Shown: in pieces, positions 37,703-47,474 of the stretch
Layout: each line of letters starts with the position of its first letter
Position numbering within the stretch: the stretch's first letter is position 1
Origin: CBDCME01 sp965218865
GTDB taxonomy: Bacteria > Pseudomonadota > Alphaproteobacteria > JAAXGF01
Length of the DNA: 64,000 nt
Reading direction: 5' to 3'
Assembly (NCBI GenBank): GCA_965218865.1
Contig: CBDCME010000031.1
Location: 1-64,000, forward strand
Position numbers and translations under genes: made by a program
Notes under the pieces: generated by a model
The model's input: the letters and a program-made list of their open reading frames with translations, nothing else
Database searches by the model: none
What the model was told of the DNA's origin: nothing

Positions 37703-39968
37703 CGGGTTTCGAGCTTTTCGTGGCCGGGTTCATCGGCGCCTCGGCGGCGGCGGTGGTGGCGCCGGCGATCATCGGCACCGCCATCTCTCTCGGCGCCACC
37801 CTGATCACCTCGGCCCTGGTGCCGAACCCGAGAAAGTCCGGCTCGGCGAATCTGAACTCGTTCGCGGCCCGAAGCCAAGGCATCACGACCACCGTCCGCC
37901 AGGCGATCACGCCCCACCGCACTCTTTTCGGCGAGGCCCTGATATCCGGGCCCTTGACCCATTTCGAGACCGTCGACAAGGACCGCAAGCTGATCCTGGT
38001 GGTGACCCTTTGCGACGGCCCGATCGGCCGCATCGGCACGGTTTGGATCGACGGCCAGCCGATCTTCGTTGAGGAATTGGACGTCGACGGCAAGATCGTC
38101 GCCGGCAAATTCGCCAACAAGGGGACGATCAAGAAGCACCTCGGGGAGAGCGACCAGGTCGCGGACCCGCTGCTGTTGGAACTGGCCAGCGTCGACAACA
38201 CTTTCCGGGGCCGGGGGATCGCCTATCTGGTGGTCCAACTCGATTTCGACCGCGACCTCTTTCCGACCACGCCGGGGACCATCGCCGCCCATTGCCAGGG
38301 CCGCGAGATCAAGGACCCGCGCACCGGCCTGACCAAATGGACGGCCAACGCGGCGGTCTGCGTATTCGCCTATTTCACCGACACCCGAATCGGTTTCGGC
38401 GCCGCCGAGGCCGACGTCGATTTGGCCTTCATCAACGCCGCCGCCAAAATCTGCGACGAGATTGTCACCACCCAGGAAGTCACCTACACGGTGACCTCGG
38501 TCGACGCCGCGACCGACCTCTTCACCTTGGAGGGCGAGATCCTGACTTTCGAGACCGGCGACCGGGTCGAGGTCGAGAGCACCGGGACGCTGCCGGCTGG
38601 CCTGATGGCCGCGACGTCTTATTACGTCTTCGTCGAAAGCGAGCGCCAGACTCTCAAGATTGCCCTCGCCGCGTCACTGGCCGACGCCACCGACCGGATC
38701 GCGGTCGATCTGACCGATGGCGGCACCGGCAGCCACACGGTCAAGAAGACCGGCGAGCCGCGCTACACCATCAACGGCGTGGTCGAAAGCAACCGCAAGC
38801 ACGCCGACGTCATCGCCGAGATGCTCACCGCCATGGGCGGGCGGCTGATGAATTTCGGCGGCGCTTTCCGGATCATTGCGGCGGCCTACGCCGCGCCGAC
38901 GATTTTGTTCTCTGAATCCGACCTGCGGGGTGCGATCACGATCACCACCCGCCACGCCAAGCGCGAGCGCTTCAACGCCGTCAAGGGGATTTACGTCGGC
39001 CCCGCCAACCAAGGCCAGCCGGCCAATTATCCGTTCGTCACCAATGCCACCTTCGAGGCCGAGGACGGCCGCCGCCTGTTCGCCGAATTGGACCTGCCGT
39101 TCACCTCGCGGGCGAGCACCGCCCAGCGCCTGGCGAAAATAGAACTGAGGTGCCATCGCCAGGAGATCGAGGTCCAGGCGCCGATGAAGCTGACCGCGCT
39201 CCGGGTCCAGCCCGGGGATATCTGCCAGCTCAGCCTGGCCCGCTACGGCTTCGTCGCCAAGGAGTTCGGGGTCGTCGAGATCGCGACCCAAGTCGAGGAG
39301 GGCTATCTCGGCCTCGACGTCACCTTGCGCGAGACCGCCGCCGCGAGCTTCGATTTCGCCGTGGGCGAGGAACAGCTCACGGACCCGGCGCCGAACAGCA
39401 ATTTGCCCGACCACCGGGTGGTGGCGGCGCCCGGGGTGCCCACGGTTTCGGAAAACACCTTCGCGACCTCCGAGGCCGCCGGCATTCGGACCAAGGTGAT
39501 CCTCGAATGGGCCGCGAGCACCGGCCCGTTCCTGTCGCACTACGAGGTTCAGTACAAGCTCGCCGCGGCGGCCGATTTCATCGAGCAGCCGATCGTGCTC
39601 GGAACCTGCCACGACATTCTCGACCTCGCCGCCGGAACCTACGACTTCCGGGTCCGGGCCGTGAACACCCTCGGGGTGCGCTCCGACCCCGATGGGGCGG
39701 CCTGGACGGCGACGGCGGCGGCGGTCATCATCCTCGGCTTGGCGGCGCCGACGGCGGCGATAACCGGTCTTGCGGGTCAAGCCATTTCGGGCATGTTCCT
39801 CTTGACCTGGGACAAGCACGTCGACCTCGACGTTCGCCGCGGCGGTGTGATCCAGTTCCGCCACGCCACCAGCCAGGCGGCGGTCGACCCCAACGAATCG
39901 ACGACCATCGGAAACCCGGCCGCGGGCGAGTCGACGAGCCATGCCTTGGCGCTCATTCCGGGAACTTA
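37699..39968 (+). pseudogene. Phage tail-tip (J-like host specificity) protein, N-terminal part, split by IS630
   Basis: The first ~757 residues read cleanly from the ATG at 37699: a membrane-active N terminus (GFIGASAAAVVAPAIIGTAI), the tail-tip core (RQAITPHRTLFGEALISGPL, GPIGRIGTVWIDGQPIF) and fibronectin-III-like repeats (HYEVQYKLAAAADF, TYDFRVRAVNTLGVRSDPDG). The frame then enters IS630 copy 4 after IPGTY. Removing the IS with one TA copy restores GTYFARAVDQSGV in frame with 41149-41761. J-like proteins form the tail tip and bind the host receptor. Confidence 0.85.
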
Positions 39969-41148
39969 TACCAACCGCCCTAGAGTTTGACTCGCGCAAA
40001 GGTTTACACGCTAGGTTTTGTGTGATTCAAGGTTGTTGGCAACAAGGGAGTGTGTTCAATGCCAACGATTCCTTTGCGAAACGACTTTGATGCTGAAAGA
40101 GTCCGTGTTCTTGCGGCACGGAGCGATGATGGGAACCAGGCGCGACGGCTTTTGTCGTTGGCGGCCATCTACGATGGGATGGATCGAGCGTGCGCGGCGC
40201 GTATTGGCGGCATGGATCGGCAGACGTTGCGGGACTGGGTTCACCGGTTCAACGCGGGAGGTCCGGCCGGTCTGATCGACCGCAAGCCGAACGGGGCGTT
40301 GCGTCGGTTGACGCCGTCGCAAATGGCGGCGCTTTCGCGGGCTATCGAGGCCGGTCCCGATCCCGAACGGGATGGGGTCGTGCGCTGGCGCTGCATCGAT
40401 CTCAAGCAACTGATCCGAACGCGCTTCGGCGTGGACTATCACGAGCGGAGCGTCGGCAAGCTGCTGGCCGCGCTCGGGTTCTCGCATATTTCCGCGCGCC
40501 CGCGCCACGTCGGCCAGGATGCGCGGGCACAGGAGGAATTTAAAAAAAAGTTTTCCCGAACACTTGGCGAAAATTGTAGCGGCACAGCCACCGGACACGC
40601 CCATAGAGGTTTGGTTTCAAGATGAAATGCGCGTCGGCCAGAAGAACAGCCTGGTGCGCCAGTGGGCCCCAAAGGGATCGCGCCCGCGCCAGGTCAAGGA
40701 CCTACGGAAGGACCTACGGACCTCTTCGGCGTATCTCTTCGGCGCCATCTGCCCCGAGCGCGGTGAGGGCGCGGCGCTGGTCATGCCGCGCGCCAATACT
40801 GAAGCCATGGACCTGCATCTCGAGGAAATCAGCCGGGCCGTTGCCCCAAACGCCCATGCCGTCGTGCTGCTCGACCAAGCCGCATGGCACCCCACTGCCA
40901 AACTCGGCATCCCGGAGAACATCTCCCTCGTGCCTTTGCCACCCAAGTCCCCGGAGCTCAATCCCGCCGAAAATGTCTGGCAATACCTCCGCCAGAACTG
41001 GCTCTCCAATCGTGTCTTCGACTCCTATGAAGCCATCGTCGAGGCCTCTTGCCAAGCCTGGAACAACCTGACCGACCAACCTTGGAAGATCATGTCCATC
41101 GGCCTCAGAGCGTGGGCTCGCACAAGTCAATGTTAAGGGCGGTTGGTA
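39969..41148 (+). mobile_element. IS630-family element, copy 4, inside tail-tip gene
   Basis: 1,180 bp with the standard inverted repeats. The 13 extra bases relative to copy 1 are one A in the A tract (A8) and a 12-bp tandem duplication near 40700-40723 (AGGACCTACGGA twice). Flanks are CTTA on the left and TTAT on the right, consistent with TA targeting. Confidence 0.9.
40059..41136 (+). pseudogene. IS630 family transposase (copy 4), split at A8 tract
   Basis: The HTH half (from the ATG at 40059) and the DDE half are separated by the A8 tract near 40541-40548. The DDE half also carries a 4-residue in-frame duplication (KDLR repeated) from the 12-bp tandem repeat and an H-to-T-to-P change near LLDQAAWHPT. 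Catalytic residues remain. Confidence 0.8.
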
Positions 41149-41761
41149 TTATTTCGCCCGTGCCGTCGATCAGTCCGGGGTACCGGCCCTGACCTGGGTC
41201 TCGGTCGGCACCGCCGGGGCCAACGTTCTCCAGTTCGCCAACCTCGATACCCTGACCGAATCGCCGAACTTCCCCGGCACCCATTCGAACACGGTCGCGG
41301 CCGACACCGTTCTCAAGCTGGCCAACCAGAAGCTTTGGGACGACATCGCCGATCTCGACCTCGAAGCCGATATCGACACCGGCGGCGGCATCGAGGCCGC
41401 CGGGACCTACACCTTCGGCGGCGGCATCGATCTCGGTTCGGTCAAGGACGTCCACCTCACGCGCACCTTGACCTCGCTGGTCGACAACGCCCTCGACCAA
41501 ATGGACGACTGGACCGGCCTGGTCGACGACCGCGACGATTGGGACGGGATTACCTCGCCGGCCGCGGCCGACGCCGTCGTCGAGGTCCGCACGACCCCGG
41601 ACGACCCCGCCGGATCGCCGACCTGGTCGCCCTGGAAAGTCCTCGATACGGCGGAATTCAACGCCCGTGGGTTCGAGTTCCGGGTCCGTCTGACCTCGGC
41701 CGACCCGTCCTACAACATTCAAGTTTCAACTCTTAAGGTCGAGGTCAAGGAGGCCGCCTGA
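41149..41761 (+). pseudogene. Phage tail-tip protein, C-terminal part
   Basis: About 203 residues continue the tail-tip gene after the IS: FARAVDQSGVPALTWVSVGT, DDIADLDLEADIDTGGGIEA, TTPDDPAGSPTWSPWKVLDT and the end FEVKEAA-like tail LKVEVKEAA. The stop at 41759-41761 overlaps the ATG of the next gene. The reading frame matches the 5' part once one TA is counted. Confidence 0.8.
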
Positions 41762-42135
41762 TGCCCACGCGATTTAAACTATCCGGAGACGGAATACTTC
41801 TCGCTCACGGTCCCTTGGACCGGGCCGATTTCGAGACGCGCTCGGCGCCCGCGAACGAGGTTTGGCTCGACGTTCACCCCGACCATGTCGATCTGGCGCC
41901 GCATCACTTCCGTTGGAACGGAGGGGAGGGCTGTTTCGATCCCCTCGTCGAGCCGGCGGACCTCGCCGCCGACCACCCGGCGCCCTCCGCGGCGGCGGCC
42001 TTCGTCGCCCTCGCCGAAAAGGTCGAGGGCCAGGGCGTGGGGCTTCCGGACGCGACCCGCGATTTCGTCAGCTATTGGAAAAACACCGTCGATGGCCGCA
42101 ACTGGTCGCGCGACGGAGAGGGGCGCTTGAAATGA
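41761..42135 (+). CDS. Phage protein of unknown function between tail tip and fibre
   Basis: A 124-residue protein starting RFKLSGDGILLAHGPLDRAD and ending WKNTVDGRNWSRDGEGRLK. No domain recognised. The start overlaps the tail-tip stop and the stop overlaps the next ATG, so it belongs to the tail operon and probably contributes to tail tip or fibre assembly. Confidence 0.65.
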   Translation: MPTRFKLSGDGILLAHGPLDRADFETRSAPANEVWLDVHPDHVDLAPHHFRWNGGEGCFDPLVEPADLAADHPAPSAAAAFVALAEKVEGQGVGLPDATRDFVSYWKNTVDGRNWSRDGEGRLK

Positions 42136-43108
42136 GCCAAAATGATTTCGACGTTCCGAACGGCGCGGGGTCCGTTGTCAGAAACGACATCAAAAGCGCG
42201 TTCCAGGCGCTCGCGAGCTTGAACTCCGGCGGCACCGCCCCGGGGACGCCGTACGCCAACCAATGGTGGATGGACACCAGCACAAATATTCTGAAGCAAC
42301 GGGACAACAACAACGCGACTTGGATCAACGCGTTCCAAAAGAGCGGCACCGGCTGGGTGCCTTATTTGGACGGCGTACTCCTCGGCGAGGCGGTGCTGGG
42401 CTCGACGAAGGTCATCCCCAAGTCGGCGACCTACCTCGTCGTCGGCGCCGACCGGGGCAAGCTGATCGAGTGCACCGGGACCTTCGTTCTCGACCTGACC
42501 GCGGCCGGGGACGTGACGATCGGCGATGGCTTTTATTTCTGGGCCCGCAACTCCGGCTCGGGCGTCATCGACATCGATCCGAATTCGACCGAGTCGATCA
42601 ACGGCGGCACCGCCTCGCTCAAGCTCGCCCCCGGGCAGACCGTCCGCGTCGTCACCGACGACACCGCCTGGTTCGCAACGATCGACGTCGGCGGCATCGC
42701 CGGCCTGACCGCGCTCACCACGATCGACGGCGCCAACGACCACCTGGCCCTTTACGACAACAGTGGCGCCGACGTCCGCAAGGTGACCCCCGACGATCTC
42801 ATCGGCGGCTCCAGGCTGGTCGCCAAGTTCTGGGTCAAGTTCGACGGGGGGCCAGCGACCCGATCACGCCCGACGCCGACGAAAACGTCGACGACGTGAC
42901 CGACAACGGCATGGGAGATTACACGATAAACTTTACGACGGCCTTTTCCAGCGCCGAATATAGTGTTGCTGGAGTATGCGAAAACAATGCCGATATCGCG
43001 ATATCAGGTTCTCCGACCGCCGGAGGCATAACAATACAAACCAAAAACAGAGCTTCAGCCGCTCTCGTTAATCCTTCCGGTGTCTACCTTCTCGGCTTTG
43101 GAGATTAG
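42132..43108 (+). pseudogene. Phage tail fibre-like protein, one frameshift
   Basis: From the ATG at 42132 the first frame encodes about 240 residues (NDFDVPNGAGSVVRNDIKSA, ANQWWMDTSTNILKQRDNNN, GTFVLDLTAAGDVTIGDGFY), a pattern common in phage fibres. At a G6 run near 42845-42850 the frame changes, and the C-terminal part reads NGMGDYTINFTTAFSSAEYS, then PSGVYLLGFGD, a beta-rich fibre tip. The homopolymer site suggests a base miscall. Confidence 0.75.
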
Positions 43109-43110
43109 CG

Positions 43111-43553
43111 ATGGCCCAAAAAATACTTCTCATCAAACGCGCCGACGGTGGCGTTTCGTATCGCTGGTTGAGGCCCGGCCGCAAGCCCGAGGACGCCCTC
43201 GCCCAGTGGAGCGCGGCGCAGCCGGCCGAGCGGCTGCCCGCGACCTTCGAGGTCGTCGACGCGGACCACGCCGAGTTTCCCCCCGATAAGACCTTCCGCG
43301 ACGCCTGGGAGGTCGCCGGAGGACGCGTCGCCGTCAACATGCCCAAGGCCCGGCCGCGATCCGGGCCGAGCGCCAAGCCCGCCTGGCGGCCTCCGACGTC
43401 GAGGTCTCCAAGCTCGACGGCGCCCCGCTCCCGGCGGCGCTCAAAACCCACCGCCGGGCTCTGCGCGACCTCCCCGAGGTGGTCCAGCCCGACCTCGACG
43501 CCATCGCCAATGCCGACGCCCTCAAGGCTTATCAGCCACCATGGCCGAGCTGA
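43111..43553 (+). pseudogene. Phage tail-fibre-associated protein, frameshifted
   Basis: It starts MAQKILLIKRADGGVSYRW and passes through PDKTFRDAWEVAGGRVAVNM. Near 43350 the frame shifts to IRAERQARLAASDVEVSKLD, then LPEVVQPDLDAIANADALKA, ending with the stop at 43551-43553. This order (short beta region, then a charged RxxRxxxL helix) is typical of phage proteins encoded after fibres. Function unknown. Confidence 0.6.
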
Positions 43554-43716
43554 ACGGCCCCACCCACGGCAATCGCTTCGCCGCGGCGCCACGGCCAACA
43601 CCGACGAAACCATTTTCAACAACATTACCTCCGGCTCGGACAAGGGTTTCTCGTTCCTGGTCGACGGCGCCGCCAATAAGCCGCGTATCTACGTCAACGA
43701 TGGCGCCGACGTTTAA
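43541..43716 (+). pseudogene. Short phage protein, frameshifted
   Basis: It starts MAELNGPTHGNRFA, overlapping the preceding gene, and changes frame near 43585 to TANTDETIFNNITSGSDKGF, then NKPRIYVNDGADV. Roughly 58 residues. No family recognised; it is a tail-region accessory. Confidence 0.5.
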
Positions 43717-43915
43717 CCCGCGTGCCGAAACTCTTGTCGGTCCGACCTACACCGTCTTCGACAACCGCGTCGAGCAAAGTTGGACCAAGCGGGCGCTGAC
43801 GGCTCGGGAAATCTCGGCTCGGGATCAGATCGAAAAGGATTCGATTCCGGAAGCCGTGCGCGCGGAGATCGACGATCACGAGGCCCGCATCGCGGCGCTC
43901 GAAGGTCGCGGGTGA
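43701..43915 (+). CDS. Small phage protein
   Basis: A 71-residue protein beginning APTFNPRAETLVGPTYTVFD with a coiled-coil-like C terminus (EIDDHEARIAALEGRG). It overlaps the previous gene. No known domain. Confidence 0.55.
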
Positions 43916-44082
43916 TGGCCGATCCCTCCGGAGACTTTCACTGGCTTCCTGCGCCTGACCACTCGTTCGCTTGCGTTTTCGCGATTGCTCTTGTGTGGCT
44001 CCCACCAGCGAAGTTCTGGACCACCCGCGTCCTGGCCCGGGACACGGACATTGCCGATGCCATCGGGGCCGCGCGAAAGTGA
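43915..44082 (+). CDS. Very small membrane protein in prophage
   Basis: A 55-residue frame whose ATG overlaps the previous stop. It contains one hydrophobic stretch (SFACVFAIALVWLPPAKFW). Possible small holin-like or accessory membrane peptide; support is weak apart from overlap and topology. Confidence 0.35.
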   Translation: MADPSGDFHWLPAPDHSFACVFAIALVWLPPAKFWTTRVLARDTDIADAIGAARK

Positions 44083-44151
44083 GAATTGACAGAGCCCGTC
44101 CCCCGCACGCAGGATTGAGCGGACAAATTGACCCAAAGGGCGGGACCGACC

Positions 44152-44568
44152 ATGCGCACCATCGACGAGAGTAGCTTCGCATCACGTTTGGATAGGCTCG
44201 AGCGGCAGAATCATTGGTTGAAGATCATCGTTGCCGTCGGATGTCTCCTGATGGGGGTTCCCTGGCTCGTGCAAGGCGCGACGGCCACGCAACAAACGAT
44301 CGAGGCCCAGCGCTATGTGTTGTACGACGAGTGGGGCAACAATCGGGGCGGTTTCGAGATATCGACGGATGGTACGGCAGTTCTCGGAATGCGAGATCGC
44401 TTCGGCCGAAACCGCGCCGTCCTTACGGTGGGTTCCCACGGCAAGACACAGCTGGGTTTCATCGACGCTGGTGGAGTGCTCCGCGTTGGCCTGGGATCGT
44501 TGACGGGCGGGGCACCGCTGTTGACGCTCAACGACCCCCGGGGCAAGTCGCTCTTCAAGGCGCCCTGA
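44152..44568 (+). CDS. Membrane-anchored protein with short beta repeats
   Basis: About 138 residues from the ATG at 44152 (an upstream in-frame start at 44128 is possible). A coiled-coil start (SRLDRLERQNHWLKIIVAVG) leads into one transmembrane helix, then repeated beta units (RYVLYDEWGNNRGGFEIS, GTAVLGMRDRFGRNRAVL, KTQLGFIDAGGVLRVGLG). Similar proteins of unknown role occur widely in environmental bacteria. Located in the prophage late region. Confidence 0.6.
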   Translation: MRTIDESSFASRLDRLERQNHWLKIIVAVGCLLMGVPWLVQGATATQQTIEAQRYVLYDEWGNNRGGFEISTDGTAVLGMRDRFGRNRAVLTVGSHGKTQLGFIDAGGVLRVGLGSLTGGAPLLTLNDPRGKSLFKAP

Positions 44569-44955
44569 GCCACTGCATCGGCGGCAACGCGGTTTCCCCG
44601 CCGACGCCGGCGCGCTTGATTCCCCGGACGCGGTTTCTACCGAAGGGGCGTCGCCCCAACTCGGATCGACTGGTCACCCGCCTCGTCATGGCCGGACCTG
44701 CCGGGGTTTCGCCTCCGGGCGGGAGAGCGACGGGATTGGTATTGCCAAGCGACTGAAATTTCAAGGTGGAACAGAGATGTGGCGGAATTCGGCGGAACAC
44801 GGGCCCGAGGTCGCCGCCGCGATTGACCTGCCGTTAGGGCGCGCTCGTTCACTCATGGGAGCGGCGCGGAAAAGGCGGCGAGGTCCGTTCGAATTCCTTG
44901 CTCCGTCGGTGCTTGTTGATACTCGCGGCGAGCGCTCTTGCTTCAGCGGCCCGCG
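44569..44955. other. Stretch without a supported gene in prophage
   Basis: Overlapping frames on both strands, none with a domain. At 44898 a plus-strand frame encodes a signal-peptide-like start (RRCLLILAASALASAARDE) that may belong to the next gene if a base is missing near 44950. Confidence 0.4.
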
Positions 44956-45261
44956 ATGAGCGTTCCCTCGCTCGCGGTTGGCGTCGTTGCCGCCAGCTTG
45001 ACCACGGCCTTGCCTCCGGGGATTCCGGAAATGCTCACGCGGTACGCACCGCGCCCGGCTATGCTATACCACCTCGACCGAAGTTTCGGAGAAAGGCCGC
45101 GGTGGGAGGCGGTACTGCCGCGCGGTGCCCGGGCTGAATTTACCATCTCCGACGCCGGTACTTGGACGATGTTGATCACGCCAGCCGGCGGGAACACGTG
45201 CATCATGGCATCCGGTAAAGACTGGCGCCGGTCTCCGGTCGACCCCCTCACGGAGGAGTGA
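44956..45261 (+). CDS. Phage-associated exported protein, start uncertain
   Basis: About 101 residues from the ATG at 44956. The C-terminal part (SDAGTWTMLITPAGGNTCIM) resembles small exported proteins found beside phage lysis genes. The natural start may be the signal-peptide frame at 44898, reached by a frameshift. Function unknown. Confidence 0.5.
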   Translation: MSVPSLAVGVVAASLTTALPPGIPEMLTRYAPRPAMLYHLDRSFGERPRWEAVLPRGARAEFTISDAGTWTMLITPAGGNTCIMASGKDWRRSPVDPLTEE

Positions 45262-45262
45262 T

Positions 45263-45609
45263 TTGATACCTGCCAATCACCACCGATCGCGGTTGCGGGT
45301 CAAGCTCGTCGGCATCGTCGTCACCGCCTTGGCGGTGGTATTTCCGGCGACAGTATGGACGATTCGGACGTTGGCCAAGGTGTCCGAGAACACCGAAACG
45401 ATCGCGGACCACCGCCAGCTATACGGCCACCCAAATTCCACCGCGACGTTCAAACGCTGCTCAATTCGCAGGCCTGGCAGATCGAGGCCCTAAAACGCCT
45501 CGACGGCAACGTCGATTTTCTCTTGAAGAGCCAAACGGGTACGGCGCCTTCCTGGGTGGTTCCGCCCCGGCTTCCCGCTCCCCCCGAAATCAACCAGGGC
45601 GATCCCTGA
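45263..45609 (+). pseudogene. Single-pass membrane phage protein, frameshifted
   Basis: It starts SRLRVKLVGIVVTALAVVFP with one transmembrane helix and TLAKVSENTETIADHRQ. Near 45430 the frame shifts to RDVQTLLNSQAWQIEALKRL, then SWVVPPRLPAPPEINQGDP, ending at 45609. The layout (TM then coiled coil) is reminiscent of phage lysis accessory or spanin-like proteins. Confidence 0.5.
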
Positions 45610-45827
45610 TGTGGTTGCCTATTTGCTGGTTGCTGGGCCATCGGAAGGAACAAGAAGAGCCCTATGAACACCAACTCGATACCTTCAACAAGCGGGTCGT
45701 CGAGCACTATCGATGTGCGCGATGCCATGGCCTCGTTTTCGAGGAACGCGAACCGCGCAAGGTGAAAACCAGCTTCAGCTACCGGAAGTTCGACGATTCT
45801 CAAAAGGTAGACGAAGACGTCGAATGA
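45609..45827 (+). CDS. Small zinc-ribbon-like phage protein
   Basis: A 72-residue protein starting WLPICWLLGHRKEQEEPYEH with a CxxC motif (YRCARCHGLVFEEREPRK). A second, degraded copy of the same family lies at 45990-46315. Function unknown. Confidence 0.55.
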   Translation: MWLPICWLLGHRKEQEEPYEHQLDTFNKRVVEHYRCARCHGLVFEEREPRKVKTSFSYRKFDDSQKVDEDVE

Positions 45828-45989
45828 GCCCGGTGGACCGCCGCGAATAAATCCCCGTCGGATTTAACGCCCAACCCTCGCCGGCGCCTGTCTCGTCGTG
45901 GGCGCCGACCGCGCCGCTGGGCCACTGATCTGATCATTACGGCAAGACAACCCGCCGCTCGGAAGCACAGGGCATCCCGTCGACCAGAC

Positions 45990-46315
45990 CGCCGCCAGTG
46001 TCCCCGCCGACCGGACCTTCCGCGACGCCTGGGAGGCCACCTTCGGCGGCGTCGCGGGACTGATGTTGGCGGCGCTGGTCGGCGCGGAGGTCGCGCTGAT
46101 CGCCGGACTGATGTGGCCGCCATTCTGCTGGCTCTTGGGCCACCGGAAACGAGAAGACACGCCCCACGAAAGCCGCCTCGCAACCCTTAACGACGGCCCT
46201 GTCGTCGAACACTACCGGTGCTCGCGATGTTAGTGCGTGTTTTTCGAAGAGCGCGACCCGCGCAATTCGAAGACGAGCTTCCGCTGGCGCCAAATCGGAA
46301 ATCCCAAACCATAAG
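45990..46315 (+). pseudogene. Degraded paralogue of the small zinc-ribbon-like protein
   Basis: The frame reads PPFCWLLGHRKREDTPHESR, then VVEHYRCSRC, an in-frame TAG near 46231, and CVFFEERDPRNSKTSF to the stop near 46315. It parallels the intact gene at 45609 almost domain for domain. It is preceded by DRTFRDAWEATFGG, which echoes DKTFRDAWEVAGG of the gene at 43111, so it looks like a recombined duplicate. Confidence 0.65.
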
Positions 46316-46700
46316 CGCGCAACATCCCTACCCGGACGAATGGAAGCGGCTTGAGAGCTTTGAATTTTTCTCCGACCTTCATCTTGTTCGCCGTCTCGGC
46401 GCGGTGGCCGCGCGAAGCGGCCATGATGCCCTTTACGTCGTCGGTGCGCCTTATCGCGTGACGCTTCATGTCGACGGTGCGAGGCGCGAAATCACGGTGC
46501 CGGAGGGCATGAAAACCGACCTCGCCTCGGTTCCGCGCCTCGCGCGGGCCGTCGTCGGACGGGTCGGTCCTCATCTCGAGGCGGCGATCGTCCACGATTG
46601 TCTTTTTTCGGCCTGGAAAGAAATCGCGGGGCGCGGCGCCCGGCGGCGTGATTGGGAGTTCGCCAACGCGGTTTTCGACGGCCTCATGCGCGCGGGCTAA
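46218..46700 (+). CDS. DUF1353 family phage protein
   Basis: The region PYRVTLHVDGARREITVPEG and MKTDLASVPRLARAVVGRVG followed by AAIVHDCLFSAWKEIAGRGA is diagnostic of DUF1353, found near endolysin genes in phages. The N-terminal start is uncertain: the first in-frame ATG at 46218 overlaps the preceding pseudogene, and no internal ATG precedes the conserved domain. It is followed 40 bases later by the IS1595 left end. Confidence 0.7.
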   Translation: MLAMLVRVFRRARPAQFEDELPLAPNRKSQTISAQHPYPDEWKRLESFEFFSDLHLVRRLGAVAARSGHDALYVVGAPYRVTLHVDGARREITVPEGMKTDLASVPRLARAVVGRVGPHLEAAIVHDCLFSAWKEIAGRGARRRDWEFANAVFDGLMRAG

Positions 46701-46825
46701 AGTCGATAGCGTCCAACGATGGCTGATCGAGACCGCCGTCAAAACGTTTCCTGATTACGCACTTTCCTCAGCCGATTTGGCGTGGTACAAAAGGTGAACA
46801 TTATTGGTTCTTTAGGAGGTTAGCT

Positions 46826-47474
46826 ATGGCGCGGAATAAGGTTCAGTTTCAGAAGGGGCTCAGCGAGCGGCAGTTTGGTGAATTGTACGGGAGCGAGGTC
46901 CAGTGTCGGGCGGCGCTGTTCGGCTGGCGTTGGCCAAAGGGATTCGCCTGCCCGCGCTGCGGGGGTAAACGCTGCAGCGAGATAAAGGGGCGAAGACTGT
47001 ACCAGTGCAGCCGCTGCCGTCACCAGGTATCGCTGACCGCCGGCACCATCTTCCATTCGACCAATTTGGCGCTCACGATCTGGTTCCGGGCGATGTATCT
47101 GATCACCCAGTCGAAGAAGGGCATCTCCAGCCTCGAGCTGGCCCGGCGGCTCGGGGTCACCCAGACCACTGCCTGGAAGGTGCAGCAAAAGCTGGCTCAG
47201 GTCATGCTGGATCGCGAGGCGGACAAGCCCGTCGGCGGGCCTGACAGGCGGGTGGAGATGGACGATGCCTATCTCGGCGGGGCCCGCCACGGCGGCAAGC
47301 GGGGCCGCGGGGCATCAGGGAAAACCCCCATCGTGGTGGCGGTGGAGACCACGGCCGAGGGCCGGCCGCACCGCCTCAAGATCAGGGCCGTCAAGGGATT
47401 CCGCAAAGCCGAGATCAAGAAGCTGAGCGGCCGCCTGCTGGTGGCCGGCACCACAGTGGTCAGCGACGGCCTTA
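46826..47474 (+). pseudogene. IS1595 transposase, 5' part
   Basis: A zinc-ribbon (CPRCGGKRCSEIKGRRLYQC, then SRCRHQ) and HTH region (SSLELARRLGVTQTTAWKVQ) are followed by the catalytic VEMDDAYLGGARHGGKRGRG of ISXO2-like/IS1595 transposases. It breaks at VVSDGL where IS630 copy 5 begins. The missing continuation (AVTQAGCRHDPVVTGC and AAKIAAFK) is scattered at 48643-48676 and 52868-52920, and the C terminus is at 54265-54461. Confidence 0.85.

Noticed and set aside
37498..39999. Long minus-strand frames opposite the tail-tip gene
   Set aside because: The plus strand encodes a coherent tail-tip protein; the minus frames have low-complexity composition.
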